Notes: a model not told the origin generated them from the letters alone. A stretch of 64,000 nt of DNA from Olleya sp. Bg11-27 (GCF_002831645.1 NZ_CP025117.1:3177001-3241000), one strand, 5' to 3'. Positions 52,757 to 61,692 are shown, counted from the stretch's first letter. Numbers and translations: made by a program.

Positions 52757-54037
52757 TTACTTTTCAAACTGTTTAAGTGTTTTTGTAATAATACCTACAC
52801 AATCTAACAATTGTTCTTTTGTCATCACTAAAGGTGGTGCAAAACGAATGATATTTCCATGTGTTGGTTTAGCTAATAAACCATTATCACGTAAAGCCAT
52901 ACATATATTCCAAGCCGTATCACTATCCTCTGTATCGTTAATTATAATAGCATTTAACAACCCTTTACCTCTAACCGAGTTAACGATATTTGAAGTTTCA
53001 ATAAATTTAGATAATTCACTTCTAAATAATTCACCTAAATCAAAAGCATTTTGCGCTAATTTTTCATCTTTAATAACTTCTAATGCAGCTGTACCAATTG
53101 CTGCTGCAACAGGATTACCACCAAAAGTACTACCATGGTTTCCTGGTTTGATAACATTCATGATATCATCATTAGCCAATACAGCACTTACTGGATAAGC
53201 ACCTCCTGATAACGCCTTTCCTAAAATTAATATATCAGCTTTCACTTCTGGAGTACCAGAACAGTGCTTATCAGAACAAGTACAGTTACCACAAGTCGCT
53301 AATAAACGTCCTGTTCTACCAATACCTGTTTGCACTTCGTCTGCAATAAATAATACATTGTGCTTCTGGCATAATGCTTTTGCTTTTGCTAAATACCCTT
53401 CACTTGGCACATAAACACCTGCTTCACCTTGAATAGGCTCCACTAAGAATCCGGCAACATTTTTATTAGTCGTTAAGACCTCTTCTAATGCTTGAAGATT
53501 ATCATATTCAATTTTAATAAATCCATTAGTATATGGTCCGAAATTTTTACGCGCTACTGGATCATTAGAAAATGATATAATAGTAGTTGTACGACCATGA
53601 AAATTGTTTTCGCAAACAACAATCTCTGCCTCATTTTCGTTAATTCCTTTAACCTCATAAGCCCATTTTCTACATAGTTTTAAAGCTGTCTCAACCGCTT
53701 CAGCACCAGTATTCATTGGTAATAATTTATCGTAGTTAAACGTTTCTGTTGCAAATTTTTCAAATTTACCTAACATGTCATTGTAAAAAGCACGAGAAGT
53801 TAATGTCAACGTTTGCGCTTGTTTTACCATTGCACCAACAATTTTCGGGTGACAATGTCCCTGATTTACTGCAGAATATGCAGATAAAAAATCAAAATAT
53901 TTTTTTCCTTCTACATCCCAAACAAATACACCTTCACCTTTGCTTAATACAACAGGTAATGGGTGGTAATTGTGTGCTCCGTATTTGTTTTCTAAGTCCA
54001 TCGCTTCTTGCGATGTTAATTGGTTTAAAACAGCCAT
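52757..54037 (-). CDS. rocD: Ornithine--oxo-acid transaminase
   Basis: It converts ornithine and 2-oxoglutarate to glutamate-semialdehyde and glutamate. The 426-residue class III aminotransferase has '[14 protein letters not shown]', '[13 protein letters not shown]', Asp233 in '[14 protein letters not shown]' and the PLP Lys274 in '[10 protein letters not shown]'. An unusual Cys-rich insertion [11 protein letters not shown] (249-259) sits between the two, see findings. It is preceded by a structured leader and followed by a strong terminator. The neighbourhood has no arginine-catabolic partner. Confidence 0.93.
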   Translation of the reverse strand: MAVLNQLTSQEAMDLENKYGAHNYHPLPVVLSKGEGVFVWDVEGKKYFDFLSAYSAVNQGHCHPKIVGAMVKQAQTLTLTSRAFYNDMLGKFEKFATETFNYDKLLPMNTGAEAVETALKLCRKWAYEVKGINENEAEIVVCENNFHGRTTTIISFSNDPVARKNFGPYTNGFIKIEYDNLQALEEVLTTNKNVAGFLVEPIQGEAGVYVPSEGYLAKAKALCQKHNVLFIADEVQTGIGRTGRLLATCGNCTCSDKHCSGTPEVKADILILGKALSGGAYPVSAVLANDDIMNVIKPGNHGSTFGGNPVAAAIGTAALEVIKDEKLAQNAFDLGELFRSELSKFIETSNIVNSVRGKGLLNAIIINDTEDSDTAWNICMALRDNGLLAKPTHGNIIRFAPPLVMTKEQLLDCVGIITKTLKQFEK

Positions 54038-54084
54038 TTTTTCAATATTTAAAGTTATAAAGTAGCCATTCCTTCTGTACCTTT

Positions 54085-54135
54085 ATCCTTTCGAAAGCTC
54101 GAAAATTCAGCGTGGGAGAGAAATCATCCCTAAGA
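54085..54135 (-). promoter_or_regulatory. Structured leader of rocD
   Basis: The minus-strand leader contains a tight hairpin with 6-bp stem TTTCGA/TCGAAA and GCTT loop, and GGGA/TCCC pairing upstream, in a stretch noticeably less AT-rich than the intergenic average. It lies 50-100 bases before the rocD ATG. It does not match any riboswitch I can recognise. Confidence 0.35.
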
Positions 54136-54253
54136 AGTTGCAAATTAATAAAAAAGTTGCGATTAAAACCATTTTCGTTTTCATTTTAATCAATCAAAAT
54201 TAGATTCGTAAAAAAATCATAAATCATAACTCGCAAATCGAAAATCCTTTCAT

Positions 54254-54261
54254 TACTTTTG
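54254..54261 (+). promoter_or_regulatory. -7 promoter box (TACTTTTG) of rlmD
   Basis: TACTTTTG fits TAnnTTTG and ends five bases before the rlmD ATG, another very short leader. Confidence 0.5.
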
Positions 54262-54266
54262 CATTT

Positions 54267-55679
54267 ATGGCAAGACGAAATACAAAAAAGCAAATTTTTA
54301 CTAATGTAGAAGTTTTAGATGCTGCAGCAAAAGGAAAAACTGTAGCAAAAGCACCTGATGGACGTGTTATATTTTTACCTAACGCAGTACCTGGAGATAT
54401 AGTTGATGTACAAACATTTAAAAAACGTAAATCTTATTTTGAAGGTAAGGCTACCGTTTTTCATAAATTAAGTGATAAACGTACCACTCCTGAATGTGAG
54501 CATTTTGGCGTTTGTGGTGGTTGTAAATGGCAAGATATGGGTTATGAACACCAATTATTCTATAAACAGAATGAAGTCACTAATAACTTAACTAGAATTG
54601 GTCATTTAGATTTACCAGAAATCACTCCTATCCTACCGTCTGCAGAACAGTATTTTTATAGAAATAAGATGGAATTTTCTTTTAGCGACTCCCGTTGGTT
54701 AACTTTGGAAGAAATCCAATCTGAAGAAGATTTAGGTGACAGAAATGCACTTGGTTTTCATATTCCAGGAATGTGGGACAAAATCTTAGATATTAAAAAA
54801 TGTCATTTACAAGCAGATCCTTCAAATGCTATCAGAAACGCTGTTAGAGATTTTTCTATTGAAAATGAATTAGAATTCTTTAACACCAGAAACCAAACCG
54901 GTTTATTACGTACGATGATGATACGTACCTCTTCTACAGGAGATATAATGGTTGTTGTTCAGTTTTTTAAAGAAGATGTTGCAAAACGTGAGTTACTTTT
55001 AAACTATGTTGCGGAAACTTTTCCCGAAATAACATCTTTACAATATATTATTAACGAAAAAGCTAATGACACCATTTACGATCAAGAAGTGGTTTGCTTT
55101 AAAGGTCAAGATCATATTTTTGAAGAAATGGAAGGTTTAAAATTTAAGATAAATGCAAAGTCATTTTATCAAACCAATTCCAACCAAGCTTACGAATTGT
55201 ATAAACTAACACGTGAGTTTGCCGATTTAAAAGGAGACGAACTCGTGTATGATTTATATACTGGAACTGGTACTATTGCTCAATTTGTTTCTAAAAAAGC
55301 GAAGAAAGTGGTTGGTGTAGAAGCTGTTCCTGATGCTATTAGTGCAGCAAAAGAAAATGCTGAACGCAATAATATTACAAATTGCGAGTTTTTTGTAGGA
55401 GACATGAAAAACGTTTTTAACCAAGAGTTTATAAATACTCATGGTCAACCAGACGTTATTATTACAGATCCTCCAAGAGATGGAATGCACAAAGATGTTG
55501 TACAACAAATACTAAATATTGCGCCACAAAAAATAGTATATGTAAGTTGTAATAGTGCGACACAAGCTAGAGATTTAGAATTGATGAAAGACATCTATAA
55601 GATTACTAAAGTTCAAGCAGTAGACATGTTTCCGCAAACGCATCATGTTGAAAATATTGTACTTTTAGAAAAGAAATAA
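54267..55679 (+). CDS. rlmD: 23S rRNA (uracil-C5) methyltransferase RlmD-type
   Basis: It methylates C5 of a uridine in 23S rRNA (U1939 in E. coli). The 470-residue protein has an N-terminal TRAM domain, an Fe-S cluster site CEHFGVCGGC plus a later Cys in KKCHL, a Rossmann AdoMet site 'YDLYTGTGTIAQFV', 'TDPPRDGMH' and the catalytic 'VYVSCN' Cys, ending 'FPQTHHVENIVLL'. The flavobacterial homologue often precedes DUF6452/DUF6048 genes as here, 12 bases downstream. Confidence 0.95.
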   Translation: MARRNTKKQIFTNVEVLDAAAKGKTVAKAPDGRVIFLPNAVPGDIVDVQTFKKRKSYFEGKATVFHKLSDKRTTPECEHFGVCGGCKWQDMGYEHQLFYKQNEVTNNLTRIGHLDLPEITPILPSAEQYFYRNKMEFSFSDSRWLTLEEIQSEEDLGDRNALGFHIPGMWDKILDIKKCHLQADPSNAIRNAVRDFSIENELEFFNTRNQTGLLRTMMIRTSSTGDIMVVVQFFKEDVAKRELLLNYVAETFPEITSLQYIINEKANDTIYDQEVVCFKGQDHIFEEMEGLKFKINAKSFYQTNSNQAYELYKLTREFADLKGDELVYDLYTGTGTIAQFVSKKAKKVVGVEAVPDAISAAKENAERNNITNCEFFVGDMKNVFNQEFINTHGQPDVIITDPPRDGMHKDVVQQILNIAPQKIVYVSCNSATQARDLELMKDIYKITKVQAVDMFPQTHHVENIVLLEKK

Positions 55680-55691
55680 TTTACATCGTAA

Positions 55692-56216
55692 ATGAAACAT
55701 TTAAAACCATACCTAGTATTACTAGTAGCTTCGTTTAGTCTTTTGACTTGCGAACGCGACGATTTATGTCCGGAAACAACACCTACAACACCAAGTCTCA
55801 TTATTGATTTTTACAACAATAATGCGCAAGACAGCAGAAAAAACGCAACAGACCTATATGTAATTGGTGAGGATAATGATGACGTTTTAGATGGTTATAA
55901 TGCAGAAACTGTTAACCAAATTATTTTACCGCTACGTACAGATACAGATACTACTACATTTTTTTTAACAAATAATACGGTTTTAGATGACGATGGTAAT
56001 ATTACCTCAGGTAATACAGATACCATTACTATAACCTACGACGCTACGGAACGTGTTTATGTCTCTAGAGCCTGTGGTTACAAAACCATTTATAAAAATG
56101 TTGTCGTTTCTATAGATGGAGGAACAGATGGTAATTGGATAATATTTGCACAACCAGAAAATGATAATTTAACAATTGAAGATGAAACAACAACTCACTA
56201 TTTCTTTTATCATTAG
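55692..56216 (+). CDS. DUF6452 family lipoprotein
   Basis: The 174-residue protein has a lipobox 'FSLLTC' (Cys20), then the family-typical 'ERDDLCPETTPTTPSLIIDFYNN'-style start split by a Pro/Thr-rich turn, and a beta-sandwich-like body with 'VSRACGYKTIYKNV'. Function is unknown. It is 12 bases downstream of rlmD and overlaps the next gene by 41 bases. Confidence 0.82.
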   Translation: MKHLKPYLVLLVASFSLLTCERDDLCPETTPTTPSLIIDFYNNNAQDSRKNATDLYVIGEDNDDVLDGYNAETVNQIILPLRTDTDTTTFFLTNNTVLDDDGNITSGNTDTITITYDATERVYVSRACGYKTIYKNVVVSIDGGTDGNWIIFAQPENDNLTIEDETTTHYFFYH

Positions 56217-56928
56217 TCTGTTTTTGTGCTGCAGTATAACATTGCACGCACAGGAAGAAGAGGTGGAAATGAAAAAAGATAGCATCCAATTACGCTATGG
56301 TTTGCGTTTAGGTACAGATGCTAGTAAATTAATCAGAACTGCTTTAGACGATGATTATTCTGGCTTTGAAATTAATGGAGATTACAGACTTAGTAAAGAC
56401 CTATTTATTGCTGGAGAAATTGGTAATGAAGAAAAAATAACTGCCAATGACTTTTTAAGTGTCACTGCCAAGGGAAGTTACTTTAAAGTCGGTTTTGATT
56501 ATAATTTATACGACAATTGGATCGGAACAGACGACATGATTTACACTGGTTTTAGAGTTGGAGCTAGTACATTTAGTCAAACTAGAACTAACTATACCGT
56601 CTATACAACTAACCAATATTGGGAGCCACAATTTTCGTCTTCTGAAAACTTGGAGTCTACTGGATTATCTGCGATTTGGGTAGAACTTATACTAGGTTTA
56701 AAAGCAGAGGTTTTAACTAATTTATATATAGGTGCTAACGTACAATTAAAAGGAATGATTACCCAAGACCAACCTGTAGATTTCGAAAATTTATATGTTC
56801 CTGGATTTACAAAAACATTTGATTCCGGTCGTATTGGTGTAGGCTACGGATACAGTGTCTCGTATCTAATACCAATTTTCAAAAAAAACAGAAATAAAGT
56901 AAAAACAAAAAAGGAAGTTGATAATTAA
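56176..56928 (+). CDS. DUF6048 family outer-membrane protein
   Basis: The 250-residue protein has a signal peptide (cleavage after LHAQ, near residue 26) followed by 'DSIQLRYGLRLGTDASKLIR' and repeated amphipathic strands like those of an outer-membrane beta-barrel ('FIAGEIGNEEKI', 'GSYFKVGFDYNLY', 'YTGFRVGAS'), ending in a basic Lys-rich tail. It is probably paired with the DUF6452 lipoprotein, given the 41-base overlap. Its stop codon lies in the loop of the terminator. Confidence 0.82.
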   Translation: MKMKQQLTISFIISLFLCCSITLHAQEEEVEMKKDSIQLRYGLRLGTDASKLIRTALDDDYSGFEINGDYRLSKDLFIAGEIGNEEKITANDFLSVTAKGSYFKVGFDYNLYDNWIGTDDMIYTGFRVGASTFSQTRTNYTVYTTNQYWEPQFSSSENLESTGLSAIWVELILGLKAEVLTNLYIGANVQLKGMITQDQPVDFENLYVPGFTKTFDSGRIGVGYGYSVSYLIPIFKKNRNKVKTKKEVDN

Positions 56929-56943
56929 TCAACTTCCTTTTTT
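56907..56943. terminator. Bidirectional terminator overlapping the DUF6048 stop codon
   Basis: A 16-bp stem (56907-56922 and 56928-56943; core GGAAGTTGAT/ATCAACTTCC) is closed by a 5-base loop containing most of the DUF6048 stop codon. On the minus strand it also terminates the THUMP methyltransferase gene 20 bases away. Confidence 0.92.
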
Positions 56944-56963
56944 TTATTAGCTATCTTTAATAA

Positions 56964-58124
56964 CTAATTATTCATGTACTTTCCTTTTTTACTTCCTGCA
57001 TAAATTTCATACTTAACTAATCGGGATTCTAACATCGCATTCATTAAGTGTATTTTTCTTGACGGTCTTAAGCCAACATGTTTTAAGGCTTCTAAATTAG
57101 AAGTAATAAACCACGCATTAGTATTTGGATAGCTTTGTTTTAAAGTATCTCCAATACTTTTATAAAAACTCTCCATTTCGATATCTAATCGCTCACCATA
57201 TGGTGGATTAAACACCATATGCAATTTAGCTTCTCCTCCTCTTTGAGTTTTGAAAAAATCTTCATGTTGTATGGTTATAAAATCTTCTAAATGTGCATTT
57301 GCTATGTTTTCCTTAGCCTTTGTAACAGCACTTGGCGATTTATCATAACCAACTATCTTGTGATGAAAATCTCTAGTTTTTTTAATTAAAGACTCTTCAA
57401 TTTTTTCAAATAAATCTACGTCCCAATCATTCCAACGCTCAAAAGCAAACTCTTTACGCATTAAATTGGGCGGTATATTACAAGCAATCATTGCTGCTTC
57501 TGCTAAAATAGTTCCACTACCACACATCGGATCAATAAAATCGGATTGTCCATCCCAACCTGATAACATAATTATCCCAGCTGCTAAAACCTCGTTAATT
57601 GGTGCAATATTGGTAGCTAATTTATAACCACGTTTGTGTAAAGAATCTCCAGACGAATCTAAAGAGATGTTACACTCTTCTCTATCTATATGAACATTAA
57701 TTTTAACATCCGGAAATTTTAAATCCACACTTGGACGTTCTCCAGTTTCATCTCTAAATTTATCTACAATAGCATCTTTAGTTTTTTGAGCTATATACAA
57801 AGAGTGTGTAAACACAGTCGAGTTTATAGTAGCATCGACTGCTAAAGTCCCCGACGACTTTAAATAAGGCGTCCAGTCCATCTTATACACTTGATCATAT
57901 AGATCCTGTTCTGTTTTAATTTTAAAACTATGTATTGGTTTTAAAATTTTTGTTGCAGTACGTAATGCTAAATTAGATTTGTACATAAACCCTTTATCTC
58001 CAGCAAATGACACATTACGTACGCCCGTTTTTATCTCTTGCGCACCCAATTGTTTTAACTCTTTTGCTAGTAACTCTTCAAAGCCAAATAAAGTTTTGGC
58101 AACCATCTTGAAATTTTCTTCCAT
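56964..58124 (-). CDS. THUMP-domain RNA methyltransferase (RlmL/TrmN-like)
   Basis: The 386-residue protein has an N-terminal ferredoxin-like/THUMP region ('TLFGFEELLAKELKQLGAQE', 'IKTGVRNVSFAGD') and a C-terminal AdoMet methyltransferase domain with 'DPMCGSGTILAEAAMIACNI', 'GYDKSPSAVTKAKENI' and the base-methylating motif NPPYGERL. This is the guanine-N2 type found in RlmL (23S G2445) and TrmN; which RNA is modified cannot be told. Divergent from the next gene. Confidence 0.92.
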   Translation of the reverse strand: MEENFKMVAKTLFGFEELLAKELKQLGAQEIKTGVRNVSFAGDKGFMYKSNLALRTATKILKPIHSFKIKTEQDLYDQVYKMDWTPYLKSSGTLAVDATINSTVFTHSLYIAQKTKDAIVDKFRDETGERPSVDLKFPDVKINVHIDREECNISLDSSGDSLHKRGYKLATNIAPINEVLAAGIIMLSGWDGQSDFIDPMCGSGTILAEAAMIACNIPPNLMRKEFAFERWNDWDVDLFEKIEESLIKKTRDFHHKIVGYDKSPSAVTKAKENIANAHLEDFITIQHEDFFKTQRGGEAKLHMVFNPPYGERLDIEMESFYKSIGDTLKQSYPNTNAWFITSNLEALKHVGLRPSRKIHLMNAMLESRLVKYEIYAGSKKGKYMNN

Positions 58125-58143
58125 TCTTTTCGTCTAATACTTT

Positions 58144-58164
58144 GCAAAAATACTCTATTTTTGC
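58144..58164. promoter_or_regulatory. Symmetric divergent -7 boxes
   Basis: A perfect inverted repeat GCAAAAATA/TATTTTTGC with a 3-base centre contains a TATTTTTG box on each strand, one reading toward the THUMP methyltransferase, 20 bases from its ATG, and one toward 58294. Confidence 0.5.
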
Positions 58165-58190
58165 CGGAATAATAACCTTTATAAATAATT

Positions 58191-58281
58191 GGGTTAAGGA
58201 TGGAGCAATTTGTTTGAGCTCCTCGGAGAGAGCGAGTTGCGAGAGCCTGATAAACTGTAGCTTACGCGGAAGTTTAAACCC
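58191..58281 (+). ncRNA. Structured RNA element upstream of the methyltransferase gene
   Basis: A compact, comparatively GC-rich block can fold with an outer stem GGGTT/AACCC (58191-58195 with 58277-58281), a nested hairpin GCAA/TTGC (58205-58208 with 58237-58240) around GCTC/GAGC (58218-58221 with 58230-58233), and a separate TAAACT/AGTTTA stem (58251-58256 with 58271-58276). It ends 12 bases before the ATG. It may be a cis-regulatory leader or a repeated extragenic element; I cannot name a known family. Confidence 0.45.
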
Positions 58282-58293
58282 CAAAATAAAAAT

Positions 58294-59025
58294 ATGAGTA
58301 AAAACGATAAAAAATGGTACGCTTCATGGTTTGATAGTCCATTTTACCACATACTTTACAAAGATAGAGATCATACTGAAGCTGAACAGTTTATGACAAA
58401 TCTAACCGAATACTTAAATCTACCTGAACAAGGAAAAATATTGGATTTAGCGTGCGGAAAAGGTCGTCATGCCGTCTATTTAAACTCGATTGGATATGAT
58501 GTTATTGGAGCGGATTTATCCGAAAACAGTATCAATCATGCCAAACAGTTTGAAAATGACACCTTACACTTTAAAGTCCATAATATGTGTCAGCCTTTCG
58601 GCGAAACTTTTGATGCCGTGTTTAATTTGTTTACTAGTTTTGGGTATTTTGAAAACGAAACAGATAATTTAGCGACTATCAAAGCGATTCAAGCGAATTT
58701 AAATGACTCCGGTTTTGGCGTTATTGATTTTATGAACACCGAATTTATTATAGATAACTTAGTCCCTGAGAATGTTAAGACAGTGGAAGGTATTGACTTT
58801 TTACAAAAAAGACGTGTGCAAGACGGTTATATCATTAAAGATATTAGCTTTTCTTTTGAAGGTGAAGATTACCAATTTCAAGAGCGTGTTAAAGCGTTTA
58901 ACTTGGCTGATTTCGAGCGTTTATTTGAACAAGCTGGTGTTTATTTATTAGATGTTTTTGGAGATTATAAATTAAGTCCATTCCATAAAAAAACATCTGA
59001 TCGTTTAATTATGATTTTTAAGTAA
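58294..59025 (+). CDS. Class I AdoMet-dependent methyltransferase
   Basis: The 243-residue protein starts 'WYASWFDSPFYHILYKDRDHTE' and has the AdoMet motif ILDLACGKGRHAVYL (50-64), 'VIGADLSENSINHAK' and 'FDAVFNLFTSFGYF'. The fold resembles small-molecule methyltransferases of the UbiE/Trans-aconitate branch; the substrate is not evident. It is preceded by the structured RNA element and followed, 17 bases on, by a ZIP transporter gene in the same direction. Confidence 0.9.
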   Translation: MSKNDKKWYASWFDSPFYHILYKDRDHTEAEQFMTNLTEYLNLPEQGKILDLACGKGRHAVYLNSIGYDVIGADLSENSINHAKQFENDTLHFKVHNMCQPFGETFDAVFNLFTSFGYFENETDNLATIKAIQANLNDSGFGVIDFMNTEFIIDNLVPENVKTVEGIDFLQKRRVQDGYIIKDISFSFEGEDYQFQERVKAFNLADFERLFEQAGVYLLDVFGDYKLSPFHKKTSDRLIMIFK

Positions 59026-59042
59026 GTAATTTATTAAAACAA

Positions 59043-59714
59043 ATGCAAAATTTTATTTTTCCCATTATAGCTGTTGTTTTAGGGTATATAATCGTTCTGC
59101 TTTTTAAGCCGAAACATAACCGTAGTCTAAAATTATTGCTGTCTTTTAGCGGTTCATTTTTACTATCTATAACGGTCTTTGACTTTTTACCAGAGGTCTA
59201 TAATAGTAATGATAAGCCTATTGGTTTATTTATAATGATTGGTATTTTACTGCAAATAATATTAGAGTTTTTCTCTAAAGGAGCAGAACATGGTCATGTA
59301 CATATTGATAAAAGCAGTGTTGATTTTCCGTGGTTATTATTTATAAGTTTAAGTATACACAGTGTTTTAGAAGGCATCCCGATCGAGGCGCATGAGCATT
59401 TAATTTATGGTGTTATTATCCATAAACTACCTGTCGCGATTATACTATCAACGTTTTTCTTAGCCTCTAATTTAAGTCGCTCTAAAAGCATGCTGTTTTT
59501 ATTATTATTTGCTTTAATGACACCTTTAGGCGTGTTTTTATCCATGCAATTCCAGTTTTTCGAAAACTATTATTATGAAGTCTCTGCTTTAGTTATTGGT
59601 ATCTTTTTACACATAAGCACCACTATTTTATTTGAAAGCAGCGAAGGACACAAATTTAATTTAGCCAAACTAAGTACCATCATACTAGGAATAGTAATTG
59701 CCTATTTTATGTAA
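59043..59714 (+). CDS. ZIP-family metal transporter
   Basis: The 223-residue membrane protein has about eight helices, an extramembrane His-rich segment 'GAEHGHVHID' and the ZIP helix-4/5 metal motifs 'SIHSVLEGIPIE' and 'IHKLPVAIIL' that carry His and Glu ligands. ZIP proteins import zinc or iron down a gradient into the cytosol. Length is at the short end of the family, but both signature helices are present. It is likely co-transcribed with the methyltransferase before it. Confidence 0.88.
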   Translation: MQNFIFPIIAVVLGYIIVLLFKPKHNRSLKLLLSFSGSFLLSITVFDFLPEVYNSNDKPIGLFIMIGILLQIILEFFSKGAEHGHVHIDKSSVDFPWLLFISLSIHSVLEGIPIEAHEHLIYGVIIHKLPVAIILSTFFLASNLSRSKSMLFLLLFALMTPLGVFLSMQFQFFENYYYEVSALVIGIFLHISTTILFESSEGHKFNLAKLSTIILGIVIAYFM

Positions 59715-59753
59715 ATTTAGGAGTATTAATTTAGTATCTTTTTATTAAAAAAT

Positions 59754-60182
59754 ATGTTTTCAAAAGAAGAATCGCGAGAGATAAAAGAATTGTTTTGGAC
59801 TAGTTTCGGAAAGTCTTTTCCAAGAAAATGGACCTTATACAACACAAAACTAAAAGGCTTAAGCTTCAAATTTTATTTTGATAATAAAAAAGCATTTGTA
59901 ACCTTAGACCTTGAAGACGATCTTGAAAATCGTATTAACTACTGGGAAAAACTAGTATCCTTAAAATCTATTTTGTTAGACGAGTATCTTCCAGAAGCCA
60001 TTTATGATGAAGACTATATTTTAGATAATGGTAAAGAGATCTCTAGAATTTATGTGCCTTTAGAGCAAAAAGTATCCATACATAATAAAAACTCATGGCA
60101 AGAAGTCATGGTGTTTTTTAATACACATATGGGCCTTTTTGAAGACTTTTTTGCAGAATATAAAGATATTATAGAAGATTAA
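59754..60182 (+). CDS. DUF4268 domain protein
   Basis: The 142-residue protein matches the DUF4268 pattern: 'ESREIKELFWTSFGKSF', 'GLSFKFYFDNKKAFVTLDLE', 'RIYVPLEQKVSIHNKNSWQE' and 'FFNTHMGLFEDFFAEYK'. The fold is related to PD-(D/E)XK-type or Sir2-like partners in some contexts, but this stand-alone version has no nuclease motif I can identify. Function unknown. Confidence 0.82.
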   Translation: MFSKEESREIKELFWTSFGKSFPRKWTLYNTKLKGLSFKFYFDNKKAFVTLDLEDDLENRINYWEKLVSLKSILLDEYLPEAIYDEDYILDNGKEISRIYVPLEQKVSIHNKNSWQEVMVFFNTHMGLFEDFFAEYKDIIED

Positions 60183-60543
60183 GTCTATTTCAGTTTTTAT
60201 CAATAGTATCTATTTTAATTATGTTAGGTATAATTAAAAATAACGACTTAGTATTTGTGTGTTTATTTTTAGAAGATTAATTACAGTAAGTTTTACTGAT
60301 TTAATCTTTTTAAATATAAATGGTAGACAGTACTAGTTATAGTCATTTGACAAACTTTTCTCAAAACCAAATAACAGTTTTAGTGTTATTTACATGCGCT
60401 ATAAAACACGCTTTATTGCTGATTTAAAAAAGAATTTATCTTTTTTAAATTAGCGCTATAGATGTGTAAAATAACGTTAAAATAAATTTAAATTCAGACT
60501 AATAACTAAATCTGTAGCCAATTACTTGTTATATTTGAGAAGC
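60183..60543. other. Intergenic region upstream of egtB
   Basis: This 361-base AT-rich gap holds one A/T-only 12-bp hairpin (60422-60433 with 60439-60450), followed by no clear U tract, and the egtB promoter box at its end. No gene or recognisable RNA was found. Confidence 0.55.
60530..60537 (+). promoter_or_regulatory. -7 promoter box (TATATTTG) of egtB
   Basis: TATATTTG ends six bases before the ATG chosen for egtB. An alternative upstream start would lie in front of this box, so the box decides the start. Confidence 0.5.
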
Positions 60544-61692
60544 ATGGATACCATATTACAACACTACCAAAACACCCGAAACTATACTCAAACTATATGT
60601 AATCCTCTAAATACAGAAGATTACACACCTCAATCTGCTGCTTTCGCCAGTCCGCCTAAATGGCATATTGCACATACAACATGGTTTTTTGAAGAAATGA
60701 TCTTAAAATCATTTTATCCAAACTATACTGTTTTTGATAGTGAGTATTCGTTTTTATTTAATAGTTATTATAACAGCATAGGTAAACGTATTGAACGCCA
60801 TAATCGCGGTTTAATTACACGTCCAAGTATTGAGGTTATTTTTAAATATCGCGCTTATGTGGATAAACATATGGCACAATTATTAGAGAAAACAACAGAT
60901 CCTGAAGTTCAACAATTGACTATTTTGGGGATCAATCATGAGCAACAACATCAAGAATTATTACTTACCGACTTAAAATACACGTTTTCATTAAATCCAA
61001 TTCATCCAAAATATACAAACACTAATTTAGTCGATAACACTAATTCTGACTCCGGTTGGTTATCTGTACCGGAAGGTGTTTACGAGATTGGTCATAAATC
61101 CGATTCGTTTGCTTTTGATAACGAATTAGGTTTACATAAAGTCTATCTACAGCCGTACAGTATAAATAAAGCGTTGGTTACCAATCAAGAGTATATTGAA
61201 TTTATTGAAGGCAAAGGGTATCAAACAGCTAAATATTGGCTAGACGAAGGTTGGTACTGGATCCAAGACAATGCTATTGACAAACCCTTATATTGGGTTA
61301 AGATTGATACTATTTGGTACCATTATACACTCTCTGGTTTAAAACCTGTTAATCCTGAGGCTATTTTAACACACATATCTTATTACGAGGCTGCCGCTTT
61401 TGCTTTTTGGAAAGGTATGCGCTTACCAACGGAGTTTGAGTGGGAAATAGCCTCTGAAAACTTAAATTGGGGACAACGTTGGGAATGGACTAACTCCGCT
61501 TACCTACCCTATCCAAATTTTGAAATTGCAAAAGGTGCGGTTGGTGAGTATAATGGTAAATTTATGATTAATCAAATGGTACTTCGCGGTGGATCTGTAG
61601 CCACTTCCAAAAATCACAGTAGATCGACCTACAGAAACTTTTTTCCTGCACAAACAAAATGGCAATTTTCAGGCATTAGACTAGCTAAATAA
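60544..61692 (+). CDS. egtB: Ergothioneine biosynthesis protein EgtB (iron-dependent sulfoxide synthase)
   Basis: EgtB couples a sulfur donor to the imidazole of trimethylhistidine with O2. The 382-residue protein has a DinB-like N-terminal domain with iron ligands in 'WHIAHTTWFFEE' and 'NHEQQHQELLLTDLKY' (His-x3-His-x-Glu pattern), and a C-terminal formylglycine-enzyme/C-type lectin fold domain ('LVTNQEYIEFIE', 'RLPTEFEWEIA', 'WEWTNSAYLPYP', ending 'FSGIRLAK'). Together with egtD it makes an ergothioneine-type pathway. It may use cysteine or gamma-glutamylcysteine; the specificity cannot be read. Confidence 0.93.
   Translation: MDTILQHYQNTRNYTQTICNPLNTEDYTPQSAAFASPPKWHIAHTTWFFEEMILKSFYPNYTVFDSEYSFLFNSYYNSIGKRIERHNRGLITRPSIEVIFKYRAYVDKHMAQLLEKTTDPEVQQLTILGINHEQQHQELLLTDLKYTFSLNPIHPKYTNTNLVDNTNSDSGWLSVPEGVYEIGHKSDSFAFDNELGLHKVYLQPYSINKALVTNQEYIEFIEGKGYQTAKYWLDEGWYWIQDNAIDKPLYWVKIDTIWYHYTLSGLKPVNPEAILTHISYYEAAAFAFWKGMRLPTEFEWEIASENLNWGQRWEWTNSAYLPYPNFEIAKGAVGEYNGKFMINQMVLRGGSVATSKNHSRSTYRNFFPAQTKWQFSGIRLAK

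Noticed and set aside
60422-60450. Terminator for the DUF4268 gene
   Set aside because: The hairpin is almost only A/T, lies about 240 bases past the stop and lacks a clear U tract.
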